Below, one piece after another: positions 46,888 through 55,852 of a stretch of 64,000 nucleotides of DNA (position 1 is its first letter; each line of letters begins with the position of its first letter). A program made the translations under genes and the position numbers. The stretch comes from Bacteroidales bacterium (GTDB taxonomy: Bacteria; Bacteroidota; Bacteroidia; Bacteroidales; JAAYJT01): positions 1 through 64,000 of the forward strand of contig JACZJK010000016.1 of the NCBI GenBank assembly GCA_014860575.1, read 5' to 3'. The notes under the pieces are model-generated. The model saw nothing but the letters and a program-made list of their open reading frames with translations, was not told where the DNA came from and made no database searches.

Positions 46888-49481
46888 AAGTTCTTCTGCG
46901 GAAACTGCTCTTCCCACCATTCGTCTTGCCCCTTGAGGTATTTGTCCCACCATGCCATAATGGTGTTATGCCAGAGTATGCGCTTGCTGTAGGTTAGAAT
47001 GTGATGATCCTCGCCTTTTACAAGCACCAGCTCTACCGGGCGACCCAGTAATTTTAAAGCGGTGTACATCTGTATGCTTTCACCGGGAGGAACATTGGTG
47101 TCAGAATCTCCGGTAAGCAGTAGCAGGGGAGTATTGATTTTATCCGCGTGAAACAGCGGGCTTTGACCAATATACAAGTCTTTATTGTTCCATGGGAAGC
47201 TTTCGGCGCTGGCTTCTGCACTGTAGCTGTAACCCCAATATCCTTCGCCCCAATAGCTTGAGATGGAACTAATGCCTGCATGAGAAATGGCCGTTGCAAA
47301 AATATCTGTTCTGGTAAGTAACAACATGGTCATAAATCCGCCATAGGAAGCGCCGGCGCATCCAACCTTCGATGCATCTGCGTAAGCATGGGCTGCAAGG
47401 AATTTTTTAGTTCCTTCAATGATTTCATCGGCCACAGTGAAACCCCAGTTGTTAACATGCGCAGCTGAAAATTCCTGTCCGAACCCAATGGCGCCGCTGG
47501 GTTGCAGTACATACACCAGGTAATCGTTACCAGCCCATAGATTAAAGGGATAGCGACCACCAAATGTGCGGAAGACCGGATTTATTCCTCCATAATAATA
47601 GACTATAACGGGATATTTTTTTGTTGGATCAAAGTTGGGAGGATAGTACACACGACCTTTTATATTTACTCCAGTCGAAGCAGTAAAATCCCAGTTTTTT
47701 GTTTCGCCGAATTCTACATGGCGGTAGTTGACGGTTTCAGTACTTCCAAGCGCTGAAACCTGCAAGCTTTTCAGGTTAATGGAATAATCTGATGGGTAAC
47801 TGTTTGTTGGATTGCCCGAATAAACGGCCAATAATTCATTATCCGCAAAACCGATATTAGAGATATAATCCACACCGGTTTCAATCAGGGTAAACTGTTC
47901 GCGGTTCAAATCATAACGATACAGGCGGCGATAATCCTCCTCTTCGGTGAGCAGGTAGATATATTTATCCAAAGCATGCCAATGCACCGATTCTATGGAA
48001 GGATTAAATTCGCGGGTAAATGCTTTCACTGTTTTGTTTTGCAGGTCGTAAATATACGCCTGGGTATCGGAGTTGTGCGGGATTGTACCTTCCGGAATAT
48101 TTAAGCCTGCACCATTAAAAGCAGATGGTCCCCCTGTGGCAAGCAAGAATTTTCCATCAGGAGAAAAAGCGGCCCTTATGCCCCAGTTTTCATTGGTCCA
48201 GATGGTATCGAGTGCAAGAGTGGCCAGATCCAGGATAAACAGGTTTTGTTTGCTGTAAGGCCTTTCAGAAAAATCGGGGTAATGCTGACTGAAAAGAATT
48301 TTCTTGCTATCAGGGCTGATATCGTGCACAGAGGTTGTAAGATTTCCCCAGGTGAGCCGCTGGCTCATTCCGGATTTCAGATCATATAAATAAACGAATG
48401 AACGATGACGCCAACCGGGCTGCCTGTCGGGCATTCCTGCAAGGTGACGCATAATCGGTTCTTTTGAATCTTCTTCCTCGCGGATATTGTAGACTAAAAG
48501 TTCTTCGTTGGGAGCCCAACGATATCCAGCCAGCTTTTCCATATCCTGAAGCAAAGGTTTGATTTCCCCTTTCTCCAAATCAAACAGGTAAACCGTAGAT
48601 TTTTCTTTCTGGCTTGCGACGTAGGAAATTCGGTTGCTCTTTGGCAACCATCTTATTTGTGAAACCCTGGCATGGCGGAAACTGTGCACAAGCTGCTTGT
48701 TGTCAAAACGCCTGATTTCTGTCCAGGTTTCTGAGTCATCAGAAGGAGGGAGGGATTGGCGGTAACTGATGGTATAATACTTCCCGTCATGCGAGAGTGA
48801 GGTGCTGGTAGTCTTTATGCCATCCATGAGATGGTAAATGTTCTTGCGGTTCGCAGGATCAAGTGAAATTTCAATGTCTGGAACTTCGTAAGCTTCCTTT
48901 ATTTCAAGCGATGCGGAAAGGTTCCAGGCAAACTCTTTGCTGGCGGGCATCAGCGTCTTTATTATCAGCAGATGTTTACCCCTTTCCAGTTTCAGATTTT
49001 TGGAAACCTTACCGATCTTTTCTACATCCTCATCAATCTTGGTCTTGCGGCCGATTTCTTCGCCATCAAGCCATGCTTTAAGCATGTATGGGCTGTTGAT
49101 TTCAATTGTGGTCTGCAACCACCTGTCGGACCAAATGTATGTTGCAAGGTAGGCCATTTGTGGCACATCACTTTTCGAACCCAGAACGATAAGGCCATTT
49201 TCATCAGCCCGGACCGGTGCCCATCGTAATTGTTTTCCATCCAGGACAGCCAAAACCTCATTAATTGCCGGATAATGATCACTGAAGTTAATGTGTTCAA
49301 AGTTCAGCAGGTTCTCATCGCTGAAGGTTTTGCCCTGGGTGTTTTCAAGTTCGTGAAATACAGGATAAGCTACCGTCTGAGCTGGAATGGTCAGCCAATC
49401 TGAAATTGTAACAGTTTGTGTTTGCGCAACAATACTTGTGGAGCAAAGTCCAAGAATAACAAGGAAAATTACTTTCTTCAT
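46884..49481 (-). CDS. S9 family prolyl oligopeptidase/dipeptidyl peptidase
   Basis: The 865-aa protein has a signal peptide (MKKVIFLVILGLCSTSIVAQ). Its central beta-propeller (about 200-590) is built from repeated strand motifs such as YYTISYRQSLPPSDDSETW and YRWAPNEELLVYNIREEEDS. The alpha/beta-hydrolase domain (about 610-865) shows the nucleophile in CAGASYGGFMT (S712), the acid in LTGDSDTNVPP (D794) and the base in KGEDHHIL (H826). S9 enzymes of this type cleave small peptides in the periplasm. A jelly-roll region (about 100-190) precedes the propeller. It lies 18 bases behind PBP1A on the same strand and probably shares its transcript. It fits with the S46 and M49-like peptidases elsewhere in the window. 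Confidence 0.93.
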   Translation of the reverse strand: MKKVIFLVILGLCSTSIVAQTQTVTISDWLTIPAQTVAYPVFHELENTQGKTFSDENLLNFEHINFSDHYPAINEVLAVLDGKQLRWAPVRADENGLIVLGSKSDVPQMAYLATYIWSDRWLQTTIEINSPYMLKAWLDGEEIGRKTKIDEDVEKIGKVSKNLKLERGKHLLIIKTLMPASKEFAWNLSASLEIKEAYEVPDIEISLDPANRKNIYHLMDGIKTTSTSLSHDGKYYTISYRQSLPPSDDSETWTEIRRFDNKQLVHSFRHARVSQIRWLPKSNRISYVASQKEKSTVYLFDLEKGEIKPLLQDMEKLAGYRWAPNEELLVYNIREEEDSKEPIMRHLAGMPDRQPGWRHRSFVYLYDLKSGMSQRLTWGNLTTSVHDISPDSKKILFSQHYPDFSERPYSKQNLFILDLATLALDTIWTNENWGIRAAFSPDGKFLLATGGPSAFNGAGLNIPEGTIPHNSDTQAYIYDLQNKTVKAFTREFNPSIESVHWHALDKYIYLLTEEEDYRRLYRYDLNREQFTLIETGVDYISNIGFADNELLAVYSGNPTNSYPSDYSINLKSLQVSALGSTETVNYRHVEFGETKNWDFTASTGVNIKGRVYYPPNFDPTKKYPVIVYYYGGINPVFRTFGGRYPFNLWAGNDYLVYVLQPSGAIGFGQEFSAAHVNNWGFTVADEIIEGTKKFLAAHAYADASKVGCAGASYGGFMTMLLLTRTDIFATAISHAGISSISSYWGEGYWGYSYSAEASAESFPWNNKDLYIGQSPLFHADKINTPLLLLTGDSDTNVPPGESIQMYTALKLLGRPVELVLVKGEDHHILTYSKRILWHNTIMAWWDKYLKGQDEWWEEQFPQKNF

Positions 49482-49499
49482 TTTTTAAAATTTAGATGA

Positions 49500-51818
49500 T
49501 CATTTATTTTTATCCTTTTTCCCGAATATTTTTCTAAAGAATTTAATCACTTCACGTTGCTTTTCTTCTTTTCGAATCCCGGGCTTCCTCTTATCTGAAT
49601 CCTTCCATAGAAAATCGAAGAACCCTTCACTCTCTCTAAAATCTTCACAATCAATCATCTCAGTAATTTCAGAATGCATGTTGAATGATCCGCTCACGTA
49701 AGGAATTGTTTCTGTGTCTTTACTTACTTTTTGAATAAACTTTGCGAAAACCGGCATAGCCGAGCGGCTGCCCTGTCCGGCTGAACCTTGAAGCCGCACA
49801 ACAGGGCTGGCTCCACCAACCCAGACACCGGCAATAATTTCAGGAGTCATGCCTATAAACCAACCATCAGAATAGTTCTGTGTAGTTCCGGTTTTTCCTG
49901 CAAGTTGCGTTGTGAGCGCAAAGTGTGAACGCAATCCCGATGCCGTTCCCCTGTTTACAACACCCATCATCATGGCCTGCATTATTTGAATTGTATTTTC
50001 CGAAAACACGGGCTGGGAAAACTTTGGCTCAGGATGTTCATACAAAATTGTTCCATCGGCATCCATGATTTTTTCGATAAACCATGGTTGTTGCACCACG
50101 CCATTATTAAGGAATACCGAGTAGGCCTGAACCATTTGGTATAAGGGGATTTCAGAACTTCCCAGCGCCAGGGATGGTACATTGGGAAGTGGCGCTGTAA
50201 TGCTGCATTCACGTAGCTTGTTTATGGTATGTGTTATACCGGTTTCCATCAGCAATTTAACACTCACCGTGTTGATTGAATTTACCAGCGCTCCCTGCAC
50301 TGAATATTTTCCGCCATAAACATTGTCGGAATTGCCCGGCGACCAGTCATCATAATCGTGATAAACAATGCTATCGTTCTCAAAGTAATCACAAGGCTCA
50401 ATTCCCTGATCAATTGCTGCTGCATAAATGAGTGGTTTGATAGCGGAACCAGTCTGGCGTGAAGCCAATACATGATCGTATTTAAAGTGTCTAAAATCTG
50501 CTCCACCTACCCATGCCAGTATTTTTCCTGAATGGCCTTCCATCACCATCATCCCGCTTTGCAAAATCTCGAAATGATATAAAACGGAATCGAGTGGCGA
50601 CATAATGGTATCTTTCTCTCCTTCCCATGTGAAAATTCGGGTGGGCCGGGGAATCTTTAATGTATCCAGGATTTGCGATTCAGGATAGCCAAGCGTTTTA
50701 AGCCGCTGATAGGGACGACTTTGCTCAATTTGGGTCCTTGCCAGATTGTGATTTTTCTTCCACCGTTCTTTAGCACGCCACTGTCTGTTGAATTGGCTTT
50801 GCAATTCAGCAAGATGCTCCATCACAGATGCCTCAGCGAAGCCTTGCAGATCTTCCCTGATGGTTGTTTGAATGCTTAAACCGTCAGTGTACAGATTGTA
50901 GCTTGTGTTTTGATCCGTATTAATTTTTTCAAGTAATCTGGCAACTTCATGCCGAAGAAATTCCCTGAAATAGGGTGCAGGTCCTTCGATGTGATCCAGC
51001 CTGTTAAATTGCAATTCAACAGCGAGCAATTTGAGGGAATCAGCCACTTGCTCATCCAGATAATCATATTTCACCATTTGGTTCAATACAGTATTTCTCC
51101 TGGTATGGGCAGCATCAGCGTACAACCTTGGATTATAGCCGGAACTTGCTTTAAGAAGTCCGATCAGCATGGCAGACTCAGAAATGTTAAGATCGCCGGG
51201 AGTTTTGTTGAAATAGGTTAATGAAGCGGTCTCAAGGCCAAAGGTGTTTTCGCCAAACGATACGGTATTGAGGTAAAGCTCGAGAATCTGATCTTTAGTA
51301 TAAATTTTTTCAAGACGCCTTGCGATGATGATCTCTCTGATTTTATCAACAGCCAAATCGAATTTTCCATCGCCATTACGGGGATAAAGATTTTTTGCCA
51401 GTTGCTGAGAAATTGTACTCCCACCGCCCGAACTTTTATCAAATAGCAAAATAGACTTGAAGATAACCCTGAAAAATGAACGCACGTCAAATCCCTTGTG
51501 CTTATAAAAACGCGCATCTTCAGTAGCAATCAGTGCATTAATCAGTGATTGTGGAACATCCGCTAAAGAAGTGTTGGTCCGGTTCTGATAATAATATAAG
51601 CCGAGAAGCTTGCCGTCTGCAGTAAGAATTTTTGAGGCCCGGTAATGCTCAATTTGTTGCAGTTCATTATATGCCGGAATGCGCCCGAAAGCCCCTAGCC
51701 TTACTGAAATTACAAAACCAACTGATGTTATCAGTAACAGCCCAAAAAAGATTGCAATGTAAATGGCAACACGCTTATAAATATGTGATTTCTTATTTTT
51801 CACCGTTGCTGTCCCCAT
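49500..51818 (-). CDS. Class A penicillin-binding protein 1A (transglycosylase/transpeptidase)
   Basis: The 772-aa protein has an N-terminal membrane anchor (YKRVAIYIAIFFGLLLITSVGFVI). The GT51 transglycosylase domain (about 60-250) contains IATEDARFYKHKG (E100) and GGGSTISQQLAKNLYP. The transpeptidase domain (about 400-720) contains SxxK in RQTGSAIKPLIYAA (S458), SxN in VNSINTVSVKLL and KTGTT. It polymerises and cross-links peptidoglycan at the inner membrane. The basic C-terminus (KEEKQREVIKFFRKIFGKKDKNK) is unusual but short. Its first 26 bases overlap the 3' end of the methyltransferase gene, and the S9 peptidase gene follows 18 bases later, giving a three-gene leftward operon. Confidence 0.94.
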   Translation of the reverse strand: MGTATVKNKKSHIYKRVAIYIAIFFGLLLITSVGFVISVRLGAFGRIPAYNELQQIEHYRASKILTADGKLLGLYYYQNRTNTSLADVPQSLINALIATEDARFYKHKGFDVRSFFRVIFKSILLFDKSSGGGSTISQQLAKNLYPRNGDGKFDLAVDKIREIIIARRLEKIYTKDQILELYLNTVSFGENTFGLETASLTYFNKTPGDLNISESAMLIGLLKASSGYNPRLYADAAHTRRNTVLNQMVKYDYLDEQVADSLKLLAVELQFNRLDHIEGPAPYFREFLRHEVARLLEKINTDQNTSYNLYTDGLSIQTTIREDLQGFAEASVMEHLAELQSQFNRQWRAKERWKKNHNLARTQIEQSRPYQRLKTLGYPESQILDTLKIPRPTRIFTWEGEKDTIMSPLDSVLYHFEILQSGMMVMEGHSGKILAWVGGADFRHFKYDHVLASRQTGSAIKPLIYAAAIDQGIEPCDYFENDSIVYHDYDDWSPGNSDNVYGGKYSVQGALVNSINTVSVKLLMETGITHTINKLRECSITAPLPNVPSLALGSSEIPLYQMVQAYSVFLNNGVVQQPWFIEKIMDADGTILYEHPEPKFSQPVFSENTIQIMQAMMMGVVNRGTASGLRSHFALTTQLAGKTGTTQNYSDGWFIGMTPEIIAGVWVGGASPVVRLQGSAGQGSRSAMPVFAKFIQKVSKDTETIPYVSGSFNMHSEITEMIDCEDFRESEGFFDFLWKDSDKRKPGIRKEEKQREVIKFFRKIFGKKDKNK

Positions 51819-52911
51819 TTTTTTTCATGATCCATAATTCCACCTTTTCTTGTTGCCGGATCGTTGAAAGCCACGACTTTCGTGACGAAGGAGCCTGCAT
51901 CACCGGCGCCTCCAGGTTTTCTATGAGCAAAAATCGGGTTTTATTCTGAACCTCTTCTTCTATCGGGTGCTCATTGCTTATTCCCGCAACCTGGGCAAAG
52001 TTTGAAAACAACATTACCAGAGTTGAACCAGGAACTGACGACGCATCTATTTGATCGAAAGCCGCTTCAAAAAATCCAGGCTCATAATAAGTTGCCGCAT
52101 CCATTTCTGTTTCGGTCTGTGCCGGTATCCAGGGCGGGTTGAATACAATCAGATCATTTTTACCAGCAACAACCGAACCGGTGAGACTGGCCTGCTCAAT
52201 CACCGTTTTATCCTGAAAATTCCTTCTTAATACTTCGCATTTTGCGCTGTATACGGCATTGGGATTAACATCGGTAGCATGAACGAACGGGATTCCGTGC
52301 TTTAGCATCATCAGGGCAAGCACTCCACAGCCGGTGCCGATGTCAATGGCCTTTGTAAAACCGGTGTTTTTTGCTAGCCAGCTATCAAATAAAGCTAGGT
52401 GCTCATGACGGGTCGGAAAATAAACGCCGTAAAAAGGATGAACCTTCTCATTTAGTGTCGGGAATTGTATACCCTTGCTATACCATTGCCAGGCTCCGTT
52501 CATGCCAAGGAAATCAGAAAACCGGATCAGAAATTCATCCTGCTGTGGATACAAAACCTTAAGCCAGGCATTGTCGGGCGCGTTTTCAAGGTTCGTATAA
52601 TGCTGATATACGCCAATAAGCAGGTTCTTATTTAACAACCTCAGCGCTTCACGGTTCGCACGACTGCTTTGATAATCCTTAACCGGAAAATTATTATCGT
52701 TTTGTTTTTTGAGCCACGAATAAAAACCAAGGGCAAAGCCGTAAGTGCCGGTAAGGCACACACTTTTTCCCTGTTTGAGAAATGAATAGATCTTTCGGAA
52801 AGGAACACCCGGATGTACTTCAAACGGATTAATTGAAACCGGGAATATTTCTGGTTTTACAATGTTTTCAGGAAGAGTAAGAAATGGATTTGAGAATAGT
52901 TGCATTTGCAT
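51793..52911 (-). CDS. Class I SAM-dependent methyltransferase with NPPW motif
   Basis: The 372-aa protein has a methyltransferase domain at about 190-320: motif I AIDIGTGCGVLALMMLKHG, acidic loop VHATDVNPNAV and the catalytic motif NPPW (LIVFNPPWIPAQ). NPPY/NPPW enzymes methylate planar nitrogen atoms: glutamine (PrmC type), N6-adenine or guanine N2 in rRNA. The N-terminal 185 residues are not a domain I recognise, so the target is open. The gene heads the operon with PBP1A and the S9 peptidase and has a well-formed promoter just upstream. The first ATG at 52911 is very close to the predicted transcription start; the ATG two codons later is an alternative. Confidence 0.82.
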   Translation of the reverse strand: MQMQLFSNPFLTLPENIVKPEIFPVSINPFEVHPGVPFRKIYSFLKQGKSVCLTGTYGFALGFYSWLKKQNDNNFPVKDYQSSRANREALRLLNKNLLIGVYQHYTNLENAPDNAWLKVLYPQQDEFLIRFSDFLGMNGAWQWYSKGIQFPTLNEKVHPFYGVYFPTRHEHLALFDSWLAKNTGFTKAIDIGTGCGVLALMMLKHGIPFVHATDVNPNAVYSAKCEVLRRNFQDKTVIEQASLTGSVVAGKNDLIVFNPPWIPAQTETEMDAATYYEPGFFEAAFDQIDASSVPGSTLVMLFSNFAQVAGISNEHPIEEEVQNKTRFLLIENLEAPVMQAPSSRKSWLSTIRQQEKVELWIMKKNGDSNGEK

Positions 52912-52922
52912 GGATTATTATG

Positions 52923-52956
52923 CAAAAATAAGCATTGTGAAGCTGCTTTGCCCAAA
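52923..52956 (-). promoter_or_regulatory. Promoter of the methyltransferase-PBP1A-S9 operon
   Basis: On the minus strand TTTG (52956-52953) and TATTTTTG (52930-52923) are 22 bases apart, matching the Bacteroidota -33/-7 layout. Transcription would begin only a few bases before the ATG at 52911. Confidence 0.6.
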
Positions 52957-53035
52957 TTCGGTTTTTTGAAGTCAATAAAGAGCTTTTGTTTCCGGCTTAT
53001 TAAAGATACCGGAGTAGGTTTCTAAACTTGTACTA

Positions 53036-53845
53036 TTACATATGGATCGCGACTCTCCCTTTTTCGGGGAGTGCCCGATAAATGGCCCTTGCATCAGAAG
53101 CAGGGATGATAAGTAATATTTCGGGATGATAATCGGGGAGCTCAAAACGGAAAATGCTTTTCAGATTGCGTGCGGCTTTTGCCATGGAGCGTTTTAGCAT
53201 AAAATTAAATCTGTTGGTTCTATCCAATGCTGTTGTTTCTTCCTGTAATACAAAAAGTCTGATGCCTTTTTCCAGCGCAAGCTCAAAAAACACAGGTTCA
53301 TTCTTTGTTGTGTCCACCGTTTTTTCGGGCAGATTGGCTTCCAAAGTATCCCTGGGAGCCATTTTCTCAATAATCGGTTCCTTAACGATAGTTGACGTTG
53401 AGTTGGTGGTAAGTAATGCGTTTGAGAGCAAGCCCGCCAATGCCGTATGTTCAATTCCCCTGAAACTTCTGCTGAGTTTCTGTTTGTTTATTTTCACGCT
53501 GGCAACTGTTACGCCGCTAACTTCGAGCAACAAAAGACTATCGGGAAGATTAATCGATAAACCAATTGAATCGGTAGCGGCCATTTTGAGCCTGGCTTTT
53601 TTAAAGGCGATTTCCTTTTGCAACGCAATAAAAGCTTCATCAGTATGAAGTTCAGGATCAGCAGCAGCACCTTCTTTTGCGGCAAATTCATTGTTTGTTT
53701 CCCGAACCCATCTGCTTGATGCGTAAACCGCCAACGTGAGGTAAAAGATAAAGATGGCCATTACAATAAATAACAGCAATGATGTAATCCATATCAGCAA
53801 TCTTTTATTACGTTTATGGGCTAGTGCCTTTTCGGTTGTTTCCAT
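53036..53845 (-). CDS. Single-pass membrane protein of unknown function in the L,D-transpeptidase operon
   Basis: The 269-aa protein has a short basic cytoplasmic N-terminus, one membrane helix (LLIWITSLLLFIVMAIFIFYLTL, about 15-40) and a periplasmic part of about 225 residues. The periplasmic part contains ADSIGLSINLPDSLLLLEVSGVTVASVKINK (a possible beta domain) and a C-terminal alpha/beta-like segment (DYHPEILLIIPASDARAIYRAL). I do not recognise a family. It starts eight bases after the stop of the second L,D-transpeptidase gene and is the last gene of the envelope operon. A role as accessory factor of the transpeptidases is only suggested by position. Confidence 0.7.
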   Translation of the reverse strand: METTEKALAHKRNKRLLIWITSLLLFIVMAIFIFYLTLAVYASSRWVRETNNEFAAKEGAAADPELHTDEAFIALQKEIAFKKARLKMAATDSIGLSINLPDSLLLLEVSGVTVASVKINKQKLSRSFRGIEHTALAGLLSNALLTTNSTSTIVKEPIIEKMAPRDTLEANLPEKTVDTTKNEPVFFELALEKGIRLFVLQEETTALDRTNRFNFMLKRSMAKAARNLKSIFRFELPDYHPEILLIIPASDARAIYRALPEKGRVAIHM

Positions 53846-53853
53846 TTTCAGAT

Positions 53854-54636
53854 TTAATAAATATAAACGCGCGAACCTATATTTAGCGTTTTAAATGTAG
53901 CCTCCAGGTCTTCATCGTTCATCCTGATGCAGCCGTGTGTTACAGGCATGCCAAGAAATCTTTTATAAAGCGTTCCGTGAATGAGATATCCATCACCCAG
54001 GCTCAGGGCATAGTCGCCAAGAACGCCATACTCGTAACGGCTTGGATGGGTAGCTGAGGGCACAGCCAAACCTTCTTCGATAAAAGCCCAATCTGGCCTT
54101 CTCCACACCGGGTTTGTAATTTTACCCTTCACAGTTTGCTTGCCCTTTGGGGTCTTAAAAAGCCACTCGCGGTCATCGTGTGATTGCAAGCGGACGTAGC
54201 TGCCGGTACTGACAAAGCCTTCACGTACCAATTTTCTATCGCGGTACAGGAAAAAGTGATTATCGGATGTGTTTATCACCATGTAGGCTTGCTTTGGCGT
54301 CATAGCCTCATATTTCTTGTTGAGGTTTTGAAGTTCTTTTTGAGACGACTCTAATGCTTTTTTAAGCTTTGGGCTGATTTCAGCATTGCTTTTCGGTGAT
54401 GGGGCTTGTTTTACAAACCATTCCTGTGTTACCGGCACCATATAAACGAACAGCCAGAAAACTAAAAGTAAAATTAGCAGGGTTCCTGCTATCATTGCTA
54501 ATTTCCTTCCTGCCCTCTTTAACCTTTGTTGAGTTTTAGCAGCAGGGACCAACAGCCTAGCCCTCTCCGGCACTTTGTAGAAGGCGGCCTTCAGATAAGC
54601 TATGGCTTTGTGGTTGAGATCTGATATTTTGGTCAT
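53854..54636 (-). CDS. L,D-transpeptidase (YkuD family), membrane-anchored
   Basis: The 260-aa protein has a membrane helix (AMIAGTLLILLLVFWLFVYMV, about 46-67), a predicted coiled segment (LKKALESSQKELQNLNKKYE) and a YkuD domain (about 117-260). The catalytic motif is VTHGCIRMNDEDL (H234, C236), with the upstream GYLIHGT (H220). YkuD enzymes form 3-3 cross-links, attach lipoproteins to peptidoglycan or trim it, acting in the periplasm. The start ATG overlaps the last base of the preceding transpeptidase gene. Together with the upstream lipoprotein gene this suggests a peptidoglycan-anchoring role; direct cross-linking is the alternative. Confidence 0.9.
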   Translation of the reverse strand: MTKISDLNHKAIAYLKAAFYKVPERARLLVPAAKTQQRLKRAGRKLAMIAGTLLILLLVFWLFVYMVPVTQEWFVKQAPSPKSNAEISPKLKKALESSQKELQNLNKKYEAMTPKQAYMVINTSDNHFFLYRDRKLVREGFVSTGSYVRLQSHDDREWLFKTPKGKQTVKGKITNPVWRRPDWAFIEEGLAVPSATHPSRYEYGVLGDYALSLGDGYLIHGTLYKRFLGMPVTHGCIRMNDEDLEATFKTLNIGSRVYIY

Positions 54637-55754
54637 TAAAATTGATTATTTAAAATGGAGTCCAGGTTTGCAATGGAACCGATAATTGTTACCGGCGTTC
54701 CAACACTAACAAGCCTGTAGAGTTTGTCCATATCACTGTCGGTCAGCGCTACGCAGCCTTCAGTCCAGTCGGCACCTTTGCCCCCATGTCCATGAATTTC
54801 AATGAGCCCGCCAATATGTGTATTTCTTGGCAGTTTCCCGCTATCAATGGCTGATTTGAAACGTTTCTTGTCATCGGCATTTGGGTAATCAATAAGCAGC
54901 GCCTTATAATATTTTGTTGAGCGGCCTTCTTTTTTTTGTGTGACCCGATAGCGGCCTTCGGGGGTTGCATAGTCGCCTCTTTGACTTTTGTCGCCTACCC
55001 AGTTCTTGCCAAGCTCTGCATCAAACTCGGCAGTTTTCTTCCCTTTTTTGTAAACAAAGCATTTGCTTGCAAATTTATCAACAATAATCACAGTTGAGTT
55101 CTTCTTTTTTGATTCAGCAATGGTCTGATCCATCCAAACTTTCCACTGTCTGTGATTTTCGAAATATTCATAGATAAGGTTTCGGGCTTCATTATGAGCG
55201 TTCTTTAGCAGGGTTTCTGCCTGCGCAACTTTTTTTTCAGCCTCAATTAAACTTCCATTTCTGAAAGCTACCTGTCCTTCGGATACCAATAGTTTTCCTT
55301 TAGAAATTGCCGACCTGGTTTTTTTGGGAAGGGGAAACCTTGCATAGGTATTATTCAGTTCTTTTAAGATGTTGTTCAAGCTGCCAAGCAACTTTTTTGT
55401 GCGCTGTTCCAAATCATTAGCATGTGATTTGGTGTCTTTACTGGCAGCTTCAGATTTCTCTGCTGAAATTCCAGATAGTCTTACAACAGAGGAATAATCC
55501 CGAAATAGGATAAAGCGCTTGTTTTCTGCTTGCCAGGTGTCCATGGCCGAGTCATAGTAGCGGTTGGCCTCTTTAAAAATATCTTTTGCATAGACTTCAG
55601 CCTTGCTTTCCCTGGCTGTTAAGAGGGCCTGCCTGGCCATTTCAATTTCTTTGGCCGGTGGTTCTGGTATTAATTTTATGAACCCAACTATTAAAAAAGC
55701 AAGAACTGTAATTATAACTGCAAACCAAATGATTCCTCTTCTCCACCTTTTCAT
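54636..55754 (-). CDS. L,D-transpeptidase (YkuD family) with lipoprotein-like helical domain
   Basis: The start is set at ATG 55754 (MKRWRRGIIWFAVIITVLAFL), giving 372 aa. An upstream in-frame ATG at 55811 lies inside a terminator hairpin and is rejected. After the membrane anchor comes a helical region (about 40-190) and then a YkuD domain (about 220-360) with IHGHGG and TEGCVALTD (H321/H323, C334). The helical region shares layout with the neighbouring lipoprotein: AxxALxxAxxxxAEVYA, then AENKRFxxFxDYS, a glycine-free helix and later GSLIEAEKKVAQAETLLKNA. The enzyme may therefore pair with the lipoprotein through homologous helices. It overlaps the next transpeptidase gene by one base. Confidence 0.87.
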   Translation of the reverse strand: MKRWRRGIIWFAVIITVLAFLIVGFIKLIPEPPAKEIEMARQALLTARESKAEVYAKDIFKEANRYYDSAMDTWQAENKRFILFRDYSSVVRLSGISAEKSEAASKDTKSHANDLEQRTKKLLGSLNNILKELNNTYARFPLPKKTRSAISKGKLLVSEGQVAFRNGSLIEAEKKVAQAETLLKNAHNEARNLIYEYFENHRQWKVWMDQTIAESKKKNSTVIIVDKFASKCFVYKKGKKTAEFDAELGKNWVGDKSQRGDYATPEGRYRVTQKKEGRSTKYYKALLIDYPNADDKKRFKSAIDSGKLPRNTHIGGLIEIHGHGGKGADWTEGCVALTDSDMDKLYRLVSVGTPVTIIGSIANLDSILNNQF

Positions 55755-55777
55755 TCCTTCAAAACATATTAAACCAT

Positions 55778-55831
55778 AAAAAAAGAGACTATCTAAAAAG
55801 CTTGAAAACAAACTCTTAAGATAGCCTCTTT
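55778..55831 (-). terminator. Intrinsic terminator/attenuator between the lipoprotein and transpeptidase genes
   Basis: On the minus strand AAAGAGGCTATCT (55831-55819) pairs with AGATAGTCTCTTT (55794-55782) with one G-T wobble, and a T-run follows (55784-55778). It begins 22 bases after the lipoprotein stop and ends 24 bases before ATG 55754. Partial termination here would give more lipoprotein than enzyme. Confidence 0.82.
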
Positions 55832-55852
55832 AACGCTTAACAAGCAGCATTA

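Noticed and set aside
55755-55811. Longer N-terminus for the first L,D-transpeptidase
   Set aside because: The extra 19 codons coincide with a terminator hairpin, and the methionine at 55754 directly precedes a normal membrane anchor.
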